Positions 1-7,723 of a stretch of DNA of 45,439 nt are shown here, piece after piece. How positions within the stretch are numbered: the stretch's first letter is position 1; each line of letters starts with the position of its first letter. Both the position numbers and the translations under genes were made by a program. Below the pieces are notes generated by a model. That model was given only the letters and a program-made list of their open reading frames with translations. It did not search any database and had not been told where the DNA came from. The DNA is from an uncultured Oscillospiraceae bacterium (GTDB taxonomy: Bacteria > Bacillota > Clostridia > Oscillospirales > Oscillospiraceae): NCBI GenBank assembly GCA_934546685.1, contig CAKTEB010000006.1:1-45439 (forward strand), in the 5' to 3' direction.

Positions 1-2441
1 ATGTTGGTCAGGTTGTAGAGCACCACCAGGGCCAGAGCCGCCGCGGAGATGATAATGATGGTCACCGCCGCGTTGACGGCCTTCATGTTCTCCTCAAAGT
101 TGTGGGCCGCCGCGCCGATGTTGGATACCGCCGTGACCCCCGCCTGCTCCATGAGCCGGGAGGACATGGCCTCCATGGCCTCATCGCCGGTGTCCTTCGC
201 CGTCACCAGCAGCTCATTGGGGGTGTACGCCCCGTCGAAAATCTCCGTATAGAGTCCCGCCGTCATGTAGACATAGTGCCTTACATAGTGCTCGGTGATG
301 CCCGCCACCTTGGCCTGGGCCTTGCTGCCGCACTCTAAGGTGATGGTGCCGCCTACCTTCAGCCCCAGCAGCTCCGCCAGCTTCTCGCTGATGACCACGC
401 CGTCCTCGGGGATCTCCACCTGGTCTCCCCGCTTCATATCCCGAAGGGTGATCTGGCTGTACAGGCTTTCGGGGTCGTCGGTGACGGTGATATAGCCGTC
501 CTGGCTGCCCGTCCCGCTGGAGGCGGTCATGGCCCGGGTGTAGATCTCCGCCACCGAGGCGGTATTCTCGTCCGCCGCCGTCTTTTCCTGAATGGCCGCC
601 GGATCCCCGGTGTCGGGATCCATAGACACCTGTAGGTTGTACCGGTAGATGTCCCCGTACTGGATGTCGATGATGCTGAAAATGCTGGACCGGAGCCCCA
701 GGCCCGCGATCATCAGGGCCGTGCAGCCCGCAATGCCGATGACTGTCATGAAGAACCGCTTTTTATACCGGAACAGGTTCCGGCAGCAGACCTTCACGGA
801 GAAGCTGAAATGCTTCCATAGGAACGTGACATGTTCCAGCAGAATCCGCTTGCCCGCCTTGGGCGTCTTGGGCCGCATCAGGGCCGCCGGGGTCTCCCGG
901 GCCGTTGCCAGCATGGCCCATAGTGTCGCGCCCACGGTGCAGGCCACTCCCGCGCCGATGGAGCCCAGGCTCAGGCCCCAGTAGAGCTCCAAATGGAGAC
1001 TTGGCAGGTTGTACATGATCCCGTAGGAGGTGAAAATCACCCAGGGAATCAGGGTGGTTCCGATGGCCACGCCCACAATGCCGCCCCCGATGGCCGCAAT
1101 GGCTCCGTAGAGCAGATATTTCATGGCGATGGTGCCGGTGCCGTAGCCCATGGCCTTGATGGAGCCGATCTCCGTGCGCTCCTCCTCCACCATCCGGGTC
1201 ATGGTGGTCAGACACACCAGAGCCGCCACGATAAAGAAGATCACCGGGAACATATTGGCCAGGTTGTCCATGCGCTGGGCGTTCTGGTCATAGCTCACAA
1301 AGCCGTAGTTGCTGTTCCGATCCAGAATGTAGACCGTGGCGGGCTCCAAATCGTCCACCTTGGCCTGGGCGTCGTCGATGTCCTGCTGGGCCTGGGTCAG
1401 CTGATCCTGGGCCTCCTGCTTGGCCGTCTCCAGCTCCGCCTTCTTTTCGGCGTACTGGGTCTCTCCGTCCTCCAGGGTCTGCTGGTTTTCATCCAGAGCC
1501 GGAACGTCCAGCTCTCCCGCCAGAGACCGGGCCATGCTGAGATCCTGCCAGCCCCGATCCAGCTCCGCCCGGGCATCCTCCAGCTGGCTCTCGCCATCGG
1601 CGATTTGGTCGTCGGCCTCCTGCTGGGCCTCCTCCAGCTGCTGCTTTGCCTCGTCCACCTTGGCCTGGGCCTCGTCCTTTACGTCCTGATAACGCTTTTC
1701 GCTTTGGGCGTCCATGGTCTCGGTGAGACGATCCGTCAGGTCGTCGATTTTGGCCTGATATTCGTCAGAATAGGCGTCCATCGCCTTGGCTCCGGCGGCG
1801 GTGACGTTGCAGACGGTGTAATAATCTAGCTGGAAGCTGTCCTCCGGCAGAAGGATATAGGCGTCCACGCTGCCATCCCCCAGGGTGCTGGTACCCCGCT
1901 CGATGGAGATATACAATGGGCTCTGCACCACGCCGGTGATGGTATAGGTTTCCTCCGCCAGGGCGTCGGACTGATCCTCTCCGGGGGTGATGGTCACCTG
2001 ATCCCCCACCTTGACGTGGAAATACTGGAGGAGCTTTTCCTCCACGGCGCATTCGTTCTGCTGCTCCGGCAGCCGCCCCTCTACTAAAATGGGCTCGTTG
2101 ATGCCCGAGGGCGACAGGCTCAGGAGCTTCACCACCTGGTCGCTGTCCGGCAGGGAGCAGATGGCGTCCAGGGCCCAGCCCCCCTCGGCGGTATCCACGC
2201 CCTCCACCTGGGACAGCGCGTCGATGTCCTCGTCGGTGAGCCCCAGGGTGGACATCACCTGGATGTCCATGAAGTTCTGGTCGTCGAAATACTCGTCGGC
2301 GGTCTTCCGCATATCCGGGGCCGCGGACCGCAGGCCCACCAGAAACATACAGCCCAGACCTACCATCACGAAGATGGACAGGAACCGGGTAAAGGAGCCC
2401 CGGATCTCCCGAAACAGCTCTTTTCTGAGACTCCGGTTCAT
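1..2441 (-). CDS. ABC transporter permease, MacB/FtsX-like, C-terminus cut by window edge
   Basis: Membrane subunit of an exporter- or mechanotransmission-type ABC transporter. The frame is open from ATG at 2441 to the window start (about 813 residues visible), so the C-terminus is missing. Visible order: first membrane segment near residues 13-33; extracytoplasmic domain; a long Gln/Glu/Asp-rich coiled coil at about 225-365; an FtsX-type membrane block from about 397 with the typical EEERTEIGSIKAMG segment; a second transmembrane start near 565; a second extracytoplasmic domain; and a membrane helix running into the edge. This two-repeat layout with an internal coiled coil matches large Bacillota FtsX-domain permeases. 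It follows the ATPase gene with a TAATG one-base overlap (2441), so the pair is translationally coupled. Substrate unknown; bacitracin-type peptide export and lipoprotein or envelope functions are both possible. Confidence 0.9.
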   Translation of the reverse strand, partial: MNRSLRKELFREIRGSFTRFLSIFVMVGLGCMFLVGLRSAAPDMRKTADEYFDDQNFMDIQVMSTLGLTDEDIDALSQVEGVDTAEGGWALDAICSLPDSDQVVKLLSLSPSGINEPILVEGRLPEQQNECAVEEKLLQYFHVKVGDQVTITPGEDQSDALAEETYTITGVVQSPLYISIERGTSTLGDGSVDAYILLPEDSFQLDYYTVCNVTAAGAKAMDAYSDEYQAKIDDLTDRLTETMDAQSEKRYQDVKDEAQAKVDEAKQQLEEAQQEADDQIADGESQLEDARAELDRGWQDLSMARSLAGELDVPALDENQQTLEDGETQYAEKKAELETAKQEAQDQLTQAQQDIDDAQAKVDDLEPATVYILDRNSNYGFVSYDQNAQRMDNLANMFPVIFFIVAALVCLTTMTRMVEEERTEIGSIKAMGYGTGTIAMKYLLYGAIAAIGGGIVGVAIGTTLIPWVIFTSYGIMYNLPSLHLELYWGLSLGSIGAGVACTVGATLWAMLATARETPAALMRPKTPKAGKRILLEHVTFLWKHFSFSVKVCCRNLFRYKKRFFMTVIGIAGCTALMIAGLGLRSSIFSIIDIQYGDIYRYNLQVSMDPDTGDPAAIQEKTAADENTASVAEIYTRAMTASSGTGSQDGYITVTDDPESLYSQITLRDMKRGDQVEIPEDGVVISEKLAELLGLKVGGTITLECGSKAQAKVAGITEHYVRHYVYMTAGLYTEIFDGAYTPNELLVTAKDTGDEAMEAMSSRLMEQAGVTAVSNIGAAAHNFEENMKAVNAAVTIIIISAAALALVVLYNLTN

Positions 2442-3142
2442 TACCACTCGATCCTTTCTATGGGCTCCGGGTGTTCATTCCGGTACATATTGCTGACCTT
2501 GCCGCTGCGGATCTGGATCACCCGGTCTCCCATAGGCATCAGGGCAGAGTTGTGGGTGATGATGATGACGGTCATGCCGTCCTTCCGGCAGGTGTCCTGC
2601 AGGAGCTGCAAGACCTCCTTGCCGGTGTTGTAGTCCAGCGCGCCCGTGGGCTCGTCGCAGAGCAGGAGCTTGGGCCGCTTGGCCAGGGCCCGGGCGATGG
2701 CCACCCGCTGCTGCTCGCCGCCGGAGAGCTGCGCCGGGAAGTTATTCATGCGCTCCCCCAGGCCCACCCGCCGGAGGGCCTCCGCCGCGTCCATGGGATC
2801 CGGGCAGATCTCGCTGGCCAGCTCCACATTTTCCAGGGCCGTGAGATTCCCCACCAGGTTATAGAACTGAAACACAAAGCCGATGTCATACCGGCGGTAC
2901 CGGGTGAGCTTCTTCCCCCGGAGCCCTGCGATCTCCTGGCCGTCCACCAGGATGGAGCCGGAGGTGGGCTCGTCCATGCCGCCCAAAAGGTTCAGCACCG
3001 TGGTCTTGCCCGCGCCGCTGGGGCCCACCACAATGCACAGCTCCCCCTTTTCCACCTGAAAATCCACGCCGTCCAGCGCCCGGATGCCGCCGTTGCCTCC
3101 GGGATACACTCTGGTCACGTCCTTTAGTTCAATATACGCCAT
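2441..3142 (-). CDS. ABC transporter ATP-binding protein (MacB/LolD type)
   Basis: ATPase partner of the permease that follows it. The 233-residue length is typical of the MacB/LolD/SalX family. Walker A is GPSGAGKTT near residue 41, the signature is LSGGEQQRVAIARAL near 139, and Walker B is LLLCDEPTGALD near 160, followed by the H-loop in IIITHN. ATG at 3142 is preceded by GAGGT at a normal distance. Stop and the permease start share one base. A promoter and a dispersed palindrome lie in the leader upstream (3181-3306). Confidence 0.95.
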   Translation of the reverse strand: MAYIELKDVTRVYPGGNGGIRALDGVDFQVEKGELCIVVGPSGAGKTTVLNLLGGMDEPTSGSILVDGQEIAGLRGKKLTRYRRYDIGFVFQFYNLVGNLTALENVELASEICPDPMDAAEALRRVGLGERMNNFPAQLSGGEQQRVAIARALAKRPKLLLCDEPTGALDYNTGKEVLQLLQDTCRKDGMTVIIITHNSALMPMGDRVIQIRSGKVSNMYRNEHPEPIERIEW

Positions 3143-3180
3143 AAACTGACCTCACTTTATGCAGAATGCCGTTTTTCTCA

Positions 3181-3272
3181 GGCAATACCGCACAAATCGC
3201 CAAAGGGGTCTGGCGGAAGATTTTTCGTCAGAAAAAGGTGTAAAACCGCAGACGCATTTGCACGGTGTTGCC
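3181..3272. repeat. Dispersed palindromic element, copy 1 (92 bp)
   Basis: Terminal inverted repeats: GGCAATACCGCACAAATCGC at 3181-3200, and 3254-3272, whose reverse complement reads GGCAACACCGTGCAAATGC. The interior (3201-3240) aligns with copy 3 at 8910-8973, sharing GTCTG.CGG.AGATT and TCAGAAAAAGGT, so these are copies of one longer element and not chance hairpins. It lies between the probable promoter and the ABC ATPase start. Confidence 0.7.
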
Positions 3273-3277
3273 CTTAC

Positions 3278-3306
3278 ATTATAATATACTTCCGAGAAAA
3301 TGTACA
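3278..3306 (-). promoter_or_regulatory. Probable sigma-A promoter for the ABC transporter pair
   Basis: Read on the minus strand: -35 TGTACA (3301-3306), 17-bp spacer, -10 TATAAT (3278-3283). The -35 matches consensus at four of six bases. It would give a leader of about 130 bases containing palindrome copy 1. Confidence 0.55.
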
Positions 3307-3394
3307 GAAAGGAGCCTGTAACCAAAGTGTGAATTTTCCGTGTGGACGGCCGTATTCCCTGGAGCTATAGACCATAACCAACCGATATCAGCAT

Positions 3395-3417
3395 CCGCAT
3401 CCCGATTATGCTATAAT
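3395..3417 (+). promoter_or_regulatory. Extended -10 promoter for the flavin oxidoreductase
   Basis: TATGCTATAAT places a TG extended -10 at 3409-3410 and TATAAT at 3412-3417. The -35 region 17 bases upstream is poor, as expected for an extended -10 promoter. The start codon is 37 bases downstream. Confidence 0.55.
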
Positions 3418-3453
3418 ATTTCCATATCGCAAGGAATAAGGAGGAAATCGAAC

Positions 3454-5583
3454 ATGACCAATCCCTACTCGCATCTGCTCTCCCCACTGACCATTGGGAA
3501 CGTGACCCTGAAAAACCGCATCATGGGCTCCAAGTGCGCCCTCCAGAGCTTCACCCTGGAGCAGGCCCGGGAGTTCTACGCGGATATGGCGAAAAACGGC
3601 GCGGCCACCGTTACCGTGGCCATGGGCGACCATCCGGAGCGGAACCTGAATCTCCCGGACAAGGACGGACGGATGCCCCATATGGACGGCACCGGCAACG
3701 ACATGCGGGATCCCGCCGTGGCGGAGGGCTACCGGAGGATCGCTGAGGCCGTCCACCAGTACGGCACCCTGGCCTCCGCCTCCCTCATGGACATCGAGCC
3801 CACGGACGTGAACATCTCCGACACCCCCAACTGGGACGAGATCCCCAAAAACGGCGACTACAACTCTGCCGTCTTCCGCAACAAGCCCGGCATCAGCCAG
3901 GAGCGGCTCCAGACCCTCATTGAGGAATTCGCCTTCCGGGCCAAGGAGGCAAAGGACATGGGCTATGACATGTGTACCTTCTACATGTCCTACCGCTCCT
4001 CCATTCTGGCCTGCTCCATGTCTCCCCTGCTGAATCAGCGGACGGACAAGTACGGCGGCAAAACCATGGCCCAGCGGGCCACTCTGGCAAAGGAGGTCTG
4101 CGCTCGGGTCAAGGAGGTCTGCGGAAAGGACTTCCTGATCGAGGCCCAGATCTCCGCCGAGGAGGAGGCCCCGGGCTATACCTTTGAGGACTTTCTGGAC
4201 TTCTGTCAGGCCCTGGAGGGCTATGTGGACATCATCCAGATCCGGGGCGTGGATGGCTCCGCCACCCATGTCAACGGCCTCAACTACCGGAAGGGCCACC
4301 CCAAGTCCATTGATTACGCCGCGGCCTTCAAGGCCCGGGACATCAAAATTGCCTGCGCCCCCGTGGGCGGCTATGGGGATCCGGAGATGATGGAGCGGTT
4401 CCTGGCCGAGGGCAAGACCGACCTGTTCGCCATGGCACGGCAGTTCTTGGCCGACGACCACTACTATGAAAAGATCACCGCCGGATGTCCTTCCGAGGAG
4501 ATCGTTCCCTGCATTCTCTGCAACGGCTGCCACGGCCATCACACCTGCTCCGTCAATCCCCGGCTGGGCCGGAAGCGGGATCTGTTCGCCGAGACCACTA
4601 CGCCCAAAAAGGTCGCCGTGGTGGGCGGCGGCCCCGGCGGCCTCATGGCGGCGCTGACCGCAGCCCGGCGGGGCCATACCGTGACTCTCTATGAGAAGGC
4701 CCCGGTGCTGGGCGGCCAGCTGGTGGCGGCCAGCGTTCCGGACTACAAGTGGCCCATCGCCGACTATCTGGCCTATCTCCTGCGGGAGCTAGACAAAGCG
4801 CACGTCACGATCCATACCGGCACCGCTGCCACCCCGGAGCTGCTGAAATCCCAGGGCTATGACGCCATTCTCTGCGCCCTGGGCTCTGAGCCCCAGCGTC
4901 CCCCGGTTCCCGGTGCGGACACCGCGTGGCTGGCCGAGAACGTATTCGGCCACGAGGCGCAGCTGGGCCACCGGGTAGTGGTCATCGGCGGCGCGGACAC
5001 TGGCCGGGATGTGAGCCTGTATCTGGCCCGGGCAGGCCATCAGGTGACCATGGTGACCCGGGGCCAGATTCAGCTGGCCGACGATATGCACACCGAGCGT
5101 CTCCAGCGGGAGTCCTTTGAAAACGAGCCCAATTTCTCCTATGTGGACTTTGCCGCCACAAAGGAGATTGCCTCTGGCCGGGTGGAGCTCCATGTGCAGA
5201 CCAACGGTGTCCATGGCTTCATCCCTCTGATGGGGCCCCAGGACGATGAGGATGCCTATTATCAGGATCAGCACGCGGGCGGCCCCGGCGGTCCCGGCGG
5301 CCCTGGCGGTCCTGGCGGTCCTGGCGGTCCTGGCGGTCCTGGCGGTCCCGGTGGTCCTGGCGGCCCCTTCGGCGCTCCCGCGGAGCCCCCGGAGCCCATC
5401 TATGAGGACCGCACCCTGACCTGCGACGACGTGGTGGTCTCCGGCGGCCGAAAGCCCCGGACGGAGCTGGCGGAATCCTTCCAGGGCGCCGCCCCCATCG
5501 TCACCGTCATCGGCGACGCGGTAAAGGTCTCCAATATCAAGCGAGCCACCTATTCCGGCTATAAGGCGGCAATGCTGCTATAA
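3454..5583 (+). CDS. NADH:flavin oxidoreductase / FAD-dependent reductase (Old Yellow Enzyme, 2,4-dienoyl-CoA reductase type)
   Basis: Predicted NAD(P)H-dependent ene-reductase of the anaerobic FadH/BaiCD/BaiH type: N-terminal FMN TIM barrel, an iron-sulfur cysteine cluster, then FAD and NAD(P)H Rossmann domains. Visible: start MTNPYSHLLSPLTIGNVTLK, cysteines in CILCNGCHGHHTCSVNP near residues 353-365, FAD motif VAVVGGGPGGLMAA near 388, and a second dinucleotide motif VVVIGGADTGRDV near 510. ATG at 3454 sits behind AAGGAGG; the open frame extends upstream, but no earlier start has an SD. The 709 residues exceed the usual 640-670 because of a Gly-Gly-Pro tract (residues 609-638) inside the C-terminal half. 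Cysteine spacing is C-x2-C-x2-C-x5-C; the family usually has x2, x3, x11. It is monocistronic, ending in a terminator. Substrate unknown: unsaturated acids, enoyl-CoA, steroids and plant phenolics are all handled by relatives. Confidence 0.9.
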   Translation: MTNPYSHLLSPLTIGNVTLKNRIMGSKCALQSFTLEQAREFYADMAKNGAATVTVAMGDHPERNLNLPDKDGRMPHMDGTGNDMRDPAVAEGYRRIAEAVHQYGTLASASLMDIEPTDVNISDTPNWDEIPKNGDYNSAVFRNKPGISQERLQTLIEEFAFRAKEAKDMGYDMCTFYMSYRSSILACSMSPLLNQRTDKYGGKTMAQRATLAKEVCARVKEVCGKDFLIEAQISAEEEAPGYTFEDFLDFCQALEGYVDIIQIRGVDGSATHVNGLNYRKGHPKSIDYAAAFKARDIKIACAPVGGYGDPEMMERFLAEGKTDLFAMARQFLADDHYYEKITAGCPSEEIVPCILCNGCHGHHTCSVNPRLGRKRDLFAETTTPKKVAVVGGGPGGLMAALTAARRGHTVTLYEKAPVLGGQLVAASVPDYKWPIADYLAYLLRELDKAHVTIHTGTAATPELLKSQGYDAILCALGSEPQRPPVPGADTAWLAENVFGHEAQLGHRVVVIGGADTGRDVSLYLARAGHQVTMVTRGQIQLADDMHTERLQRESFENEPNFSYVDFAATKEIASGRVELHVQTNGVHGFIPLMGPQDDEDAYYQDQHAGGPGGPGGPGGPGGPGGPGGPGGPGGPGGPFGAPAEPPEPIYEDRTLTCDDVVVSGGRKPRTELAESFQGAAPIVTVIGDAVKVSNIKRATYSGYKAAMLL
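5278..5367 (+). repeat. In-frame 9-bp tandem repeat encoding (Gly-Gly-Pro)x10
   Basis: Ten copies of a 9-base unit close to GGCGGTCCT encode ten Gly-Gly-Pro triplets in the flavin oxidoreductase, flanked by His-Ala and by Phe-Gly-Ala-Pro. Adjacent units are nearly identical, so copy number may vary by slippage. A shorter related Gly/Pro tail occurs in the small protein at 43611-44018. Confidence 0.95.
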
Positions 5584-5599
5584 TAATTAAGGCAACAAA

Positions 5600-5635
5600 C
5601 GGGTGCTGAGCGATTGTCTCAGCACCCGTTTTATT
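5600..5635 (+). terminator. Intrinsic terminator after the flavin oxidoreductase
   Basis: Stem CGGGTGCTGAG (5600-5610) pairs with CTCAGCACCCG (5618-5628), 7-base loop, then TTTTATTTTT. It lies between convergent genes and may also limit read-through from the crcB side. Confidence 0.9.
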
Positions 5636-5640
5636 TTTGA

Positions 5641-6003
5641 TTAAACCTGTCCAATTTTACCGCCGAGCCACAGTCCCGCCGCCGTTCCGAGCAAACAGCA
5701 GCCAAGACTCAAAGCCACATAGAGGATCCCCAGTCCATACCGCCCGTTTTGCAGCAGCATCACCGTTTCCAGCGAAAAGGTGGAAAACGTGGTAAAGCCG
5801 CCGCAGATGCCGGTTTTCAGGAACAGCACGCCCCTGGAGGAAAGCCGCCCGGCCTGGGCCGCGATAAGCCCGATAAGGAACGCCCCCAGAAAATTGGTCA
5901 GCAGTGTGGCCCCCGGGAACTCCCGGGAGATAGGCAGCAGACTGAGGCCATACCGAAGGGCCGCGCCGATGCCGCCGCCCAGGGCCACTGCCAGAACGTT
6001 CAT
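5641..6003 (-). CDS. crcB: Fluoride channel CrcB/Fluc
   Basis: Small membrane protein of the Fluc fluoride-export channel family, which works as a dual-topology dimer. Length 120 residues, four hydrophobic segments. Family hallmarks: GGGIGAALRYGLS near the start, TLLTNFLGAF with the conserved Asn, and GICGGFTTFSTFS with the Phe-box residues. The ATG at 6003 overlaps the cinA stop (ATGA), so it is translationally coupled; longer reading to 6021 lacks support. Only one crcB is seen here, and no fluoride riboswitch is visible in front of the operon. Confidence 0.93.
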   Translation of the reverse strand: MNVLAVALGGGIGAALRYGLSLLPISREFPGATLLTNFLGAFLIGLIAAQAGRLSSRGVLFLKTGICGGFTTFSTFSLETVMLLQNGRYGLGILYVALSLGCCLLGTAAGLWLGGKIGQV

Positions 6004-6476
6004 CTCTGCTCCTCCAGCCACTCCAGGGCCATTTCCATGGCCCGCTGGGTGGCCGCCGTCTGCACTTGCCCCCGGTCTCCGGGGAACACATGGCGCTCCA
6101 CCACGGTCTCTCCCTTGGCGTACCGCCCCAGGAACACTGTCCCCACGGGCTGCACCCCGTCGCCCTCCGGGCCCGCAAGGCCCGTGGCCGACAGGGCAAG
6201 ATCCGTTTCCATGACCCTTGCCGCGCCCTTTGCCATAGCCGCCGCCACGGGCTCCGATACGGCGGTATATTGATCCAGCAGCTCCTGGGGCACCCCCAGC
6301 ACCTGATGCTTCACCCGGTCGCAGTAGCTGACAATGCCCCCGGGGAACACCTGGGAGCTCCCGGGCACCCCGGTGATGGCTGAGGCGATGCGGCCCCCGG
6401 TGCAGGACTCCGCCGTGGTGATAGTGAGTCCCTTCTCCCGGAGCAGCGTTACTAATTTCTCGTTACGATTCAACAC
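6000..6476 (-). CDS. cinA: CinA C-terminal domain protein (nicotinamide-nucleotide amidohydrolase, PncC type)
   Basis: Stand-alone CinA C-terminal domain of 158 residues, of the kind that deamidates nicotinamide mononucleotide (NMN) in pyridine nucleotide salvage. Visible motifs: TTAESCTGGRIASAIT near residue 20, the VFPGGIVSYCDRVK segment, and SATGLAGPEGDG with the conserved GxAGP. The MoCF-like N-terminal half of full CinA is absent, and the start codon is internal to thiI, so this is a natural single-domain form rather than a truncation. GTG at 6476 overlaps the 3' end of thiI by 14 bases; no strong SD is seen, so a start a few codons later is possible. crcB follows with an ATGA overlap. 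Confidence 0.88.
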   Translation of the reverse strand: MLNRNEKLVTLLREKGLTITTAESCTGGRIASAITGVPGSSQVFPGGIVSYCDRVKHQVLGVPQELLDQYTAVSEPVAAAMAKGAARVMETDLALSATGLAGPEGDGVQPVGTVFLGRYAKGETVVERHVFPGDRGQVQTAATQRAMEMALEWLEEQR

Positions 6477-7641
6477 GGATATACACCGGCTCGGTGGCCT
6501 CCACGGCCTCCTTCACCAGAGCCTCCACGTCCATTCTGGCCTCCGCCTTCTCGATCTCCGCCAGCTGGGGGCGGGTCTTGGGATGCTTGGGGGTGAACAC
6601 CGTGCAGCAGTCCTCATAGGGCAGGATGGAGGTCTCCATGGTGTCGATCTTCCGGGCGATGGCGATGATCTCCTCCTTGTCCATGCCGATGACGGGCCGG
6701 AATACGGGCAGCCTGCATACCGCGTTGGTGACCATCATGGCCTGCATGGTCTGGGACGCCACCTGGCCCAGGCTCTCGCCGGTGGTGAGGCTCATGCAGC
6801 CCAGCTTCTCCGCCAGGCCCTCGGAGATCCGCATCATCATCCGCCGCATAATGAGGGTGAAATACTCCTCGGGGCAGTTGTCCCGGATCGCCTCCTGGAT
6901 CTTCGTAAAGGGCACCACATGGACGGTGAGCCGTCCGCAGTACCGGGTCATGATCCGGGCCAGATCCAGCACCTTTTCCTTGGCCCGCTCGGAGGTATAG
7001 GGATAGCTGAAGAAGTGGACGCACTCCAGCTCCACGCCCCGCTTGGCCATCATATAGCCCGCCACAGGGCTGTCGATGCCGCCGGACAGCAGCAGGGCGG
7101 ATTTTCCGCCCACGCCCACGGGCAGTCCGCCCGCGCCGGGCTCCGCGGGGCCATGGACAAAGGCCCGCTCCTCCCGCACCTCCACATATACCGTGTAGTC
7201 GGGATGGTGGACATCCACCTCCACCTCCGGGAAGGCCTCAGCCAGCCGTCCGCCGATCTCCTGGGAGATCTGGATGGAGTTCAGGGGGAAGCGCTTGTCC
7301 GCCCGCTTGGACTCCACCTTAAAGGACCTCGCGCAGGCGATATCGTCCCCCAGGTAATCCCGGCAGGCGTTGAAGATGGCGTCCAAGTCCTTGTCGCAGC
7401 CCCGGCTCCGGCACCGGGAGATCACGCCGAAGACCCGTCCGCAGGCCTCCCAGGCCCCGTCCATGTCGCAGTCGTCATTCTCCGGCTCCACATACACCGT
7501 GGACTGGAGCAGCCGGATCTTAAACTTGCCATAGTGCTTCAGCCGGCGGCTCAGATTGCTGTGGAGACGGCCCTCGAAGCTGGCCCGGTTCAGGCCCTTG
7601 AGCACGATCTCGCCCATTTTCAGCAGGAACATTTCATTCAT
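6463..7641 (-). CDS. thiI: tRNA 4-thiouridine synthase ThiI
   Basis: Makes 4-thiouridine at tRNA position 8 and can supply sulfur for thiamine synthesis. The 392 residues comprise an N-terminal ferredoxin-like plus THUMP region (about 1-165) and a PP-loop ATP pyrophosphatase domain with LLSGGIDSPVAGYM near 182. The C-terminal rhodanese domain of the E. coli enzyme is absent, as in most Gram-positive ThiI; a partner sulfurtransferase would be encoded elsewhere. ATG at 7641 follows GAGGAT. It is the first gene of thiI-cinA-crcB. Confidence 0.95.
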   Translation of the reverse strand: MNEMFLLKMGEIVLKGLNRASFEGRLHSNLSRRLKHYGKFKIRLLQSTVYVEPENDDCDMDGAWEACGRVFGVISRCRSRGCDKDLDAIFNACRDYLGDDIACARSFKVESKRADKRFPLNSIQISQEIGGRLAEAFPEVEVDVHHPDYTVYVEVREERAFVHGPAEPGAGGLPVGVGGKSALLLSGGIDSPVAGYMMAKRGVELECVHFFSYPYTSERAKEKVLDLARIMTRYCGRLTVHVVPFTKIQEAIRDNCPEEYFTLIMRRMMMRISEGLAEKLGCMSLTTGESLGQVASQTMQAMMVTNAVCRLPVFRPVIGMDKEEIIAIARKIDTMETSILPYEDCCTVFTPKHPKTRPQLAEIEKAEARMDVEALVKEAVEATEPVYIRVES

Positions 7642-7687
7642 GTCTATATCCTCATTCTTCTATAGTATAGGTATGTTTGTCAGAGGA

Positions 7688-7716
7688 ATTATACACGAAT
7701 TACATCGCTTTTGCAA
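7688..7716 (-). promoter_or_regulatory. Sigma-A promoter for thiI-cinA-crcB
   Basis: Minus strand: -35 TTGCAA (7711-7716), 17-bp spacer, perfect -10 TATAAT (7688-7693). It begins only 8 bases past the MATE stop codon, so the thiI operon starts independently in a very tight interval with no terminator visible between the two units. Confidence 0.8.
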
Positions 7717-7723
7717 TCTCCGA

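Noticed and set aside
3340..3453. A 38-codon N-terminal extension of the flavin oxidoreductase
   Set aside because: It spans the -10 promoter element and has no SD, whereas ATG 3454 has a strong one and matches the family N-terminus.
5600..6003. A fluoride riboswitch for crcB
   Set aside because: crcB is the third gene of an overlapping operon, and no crcB-motif leader is visible upstream of thiI or cinA.
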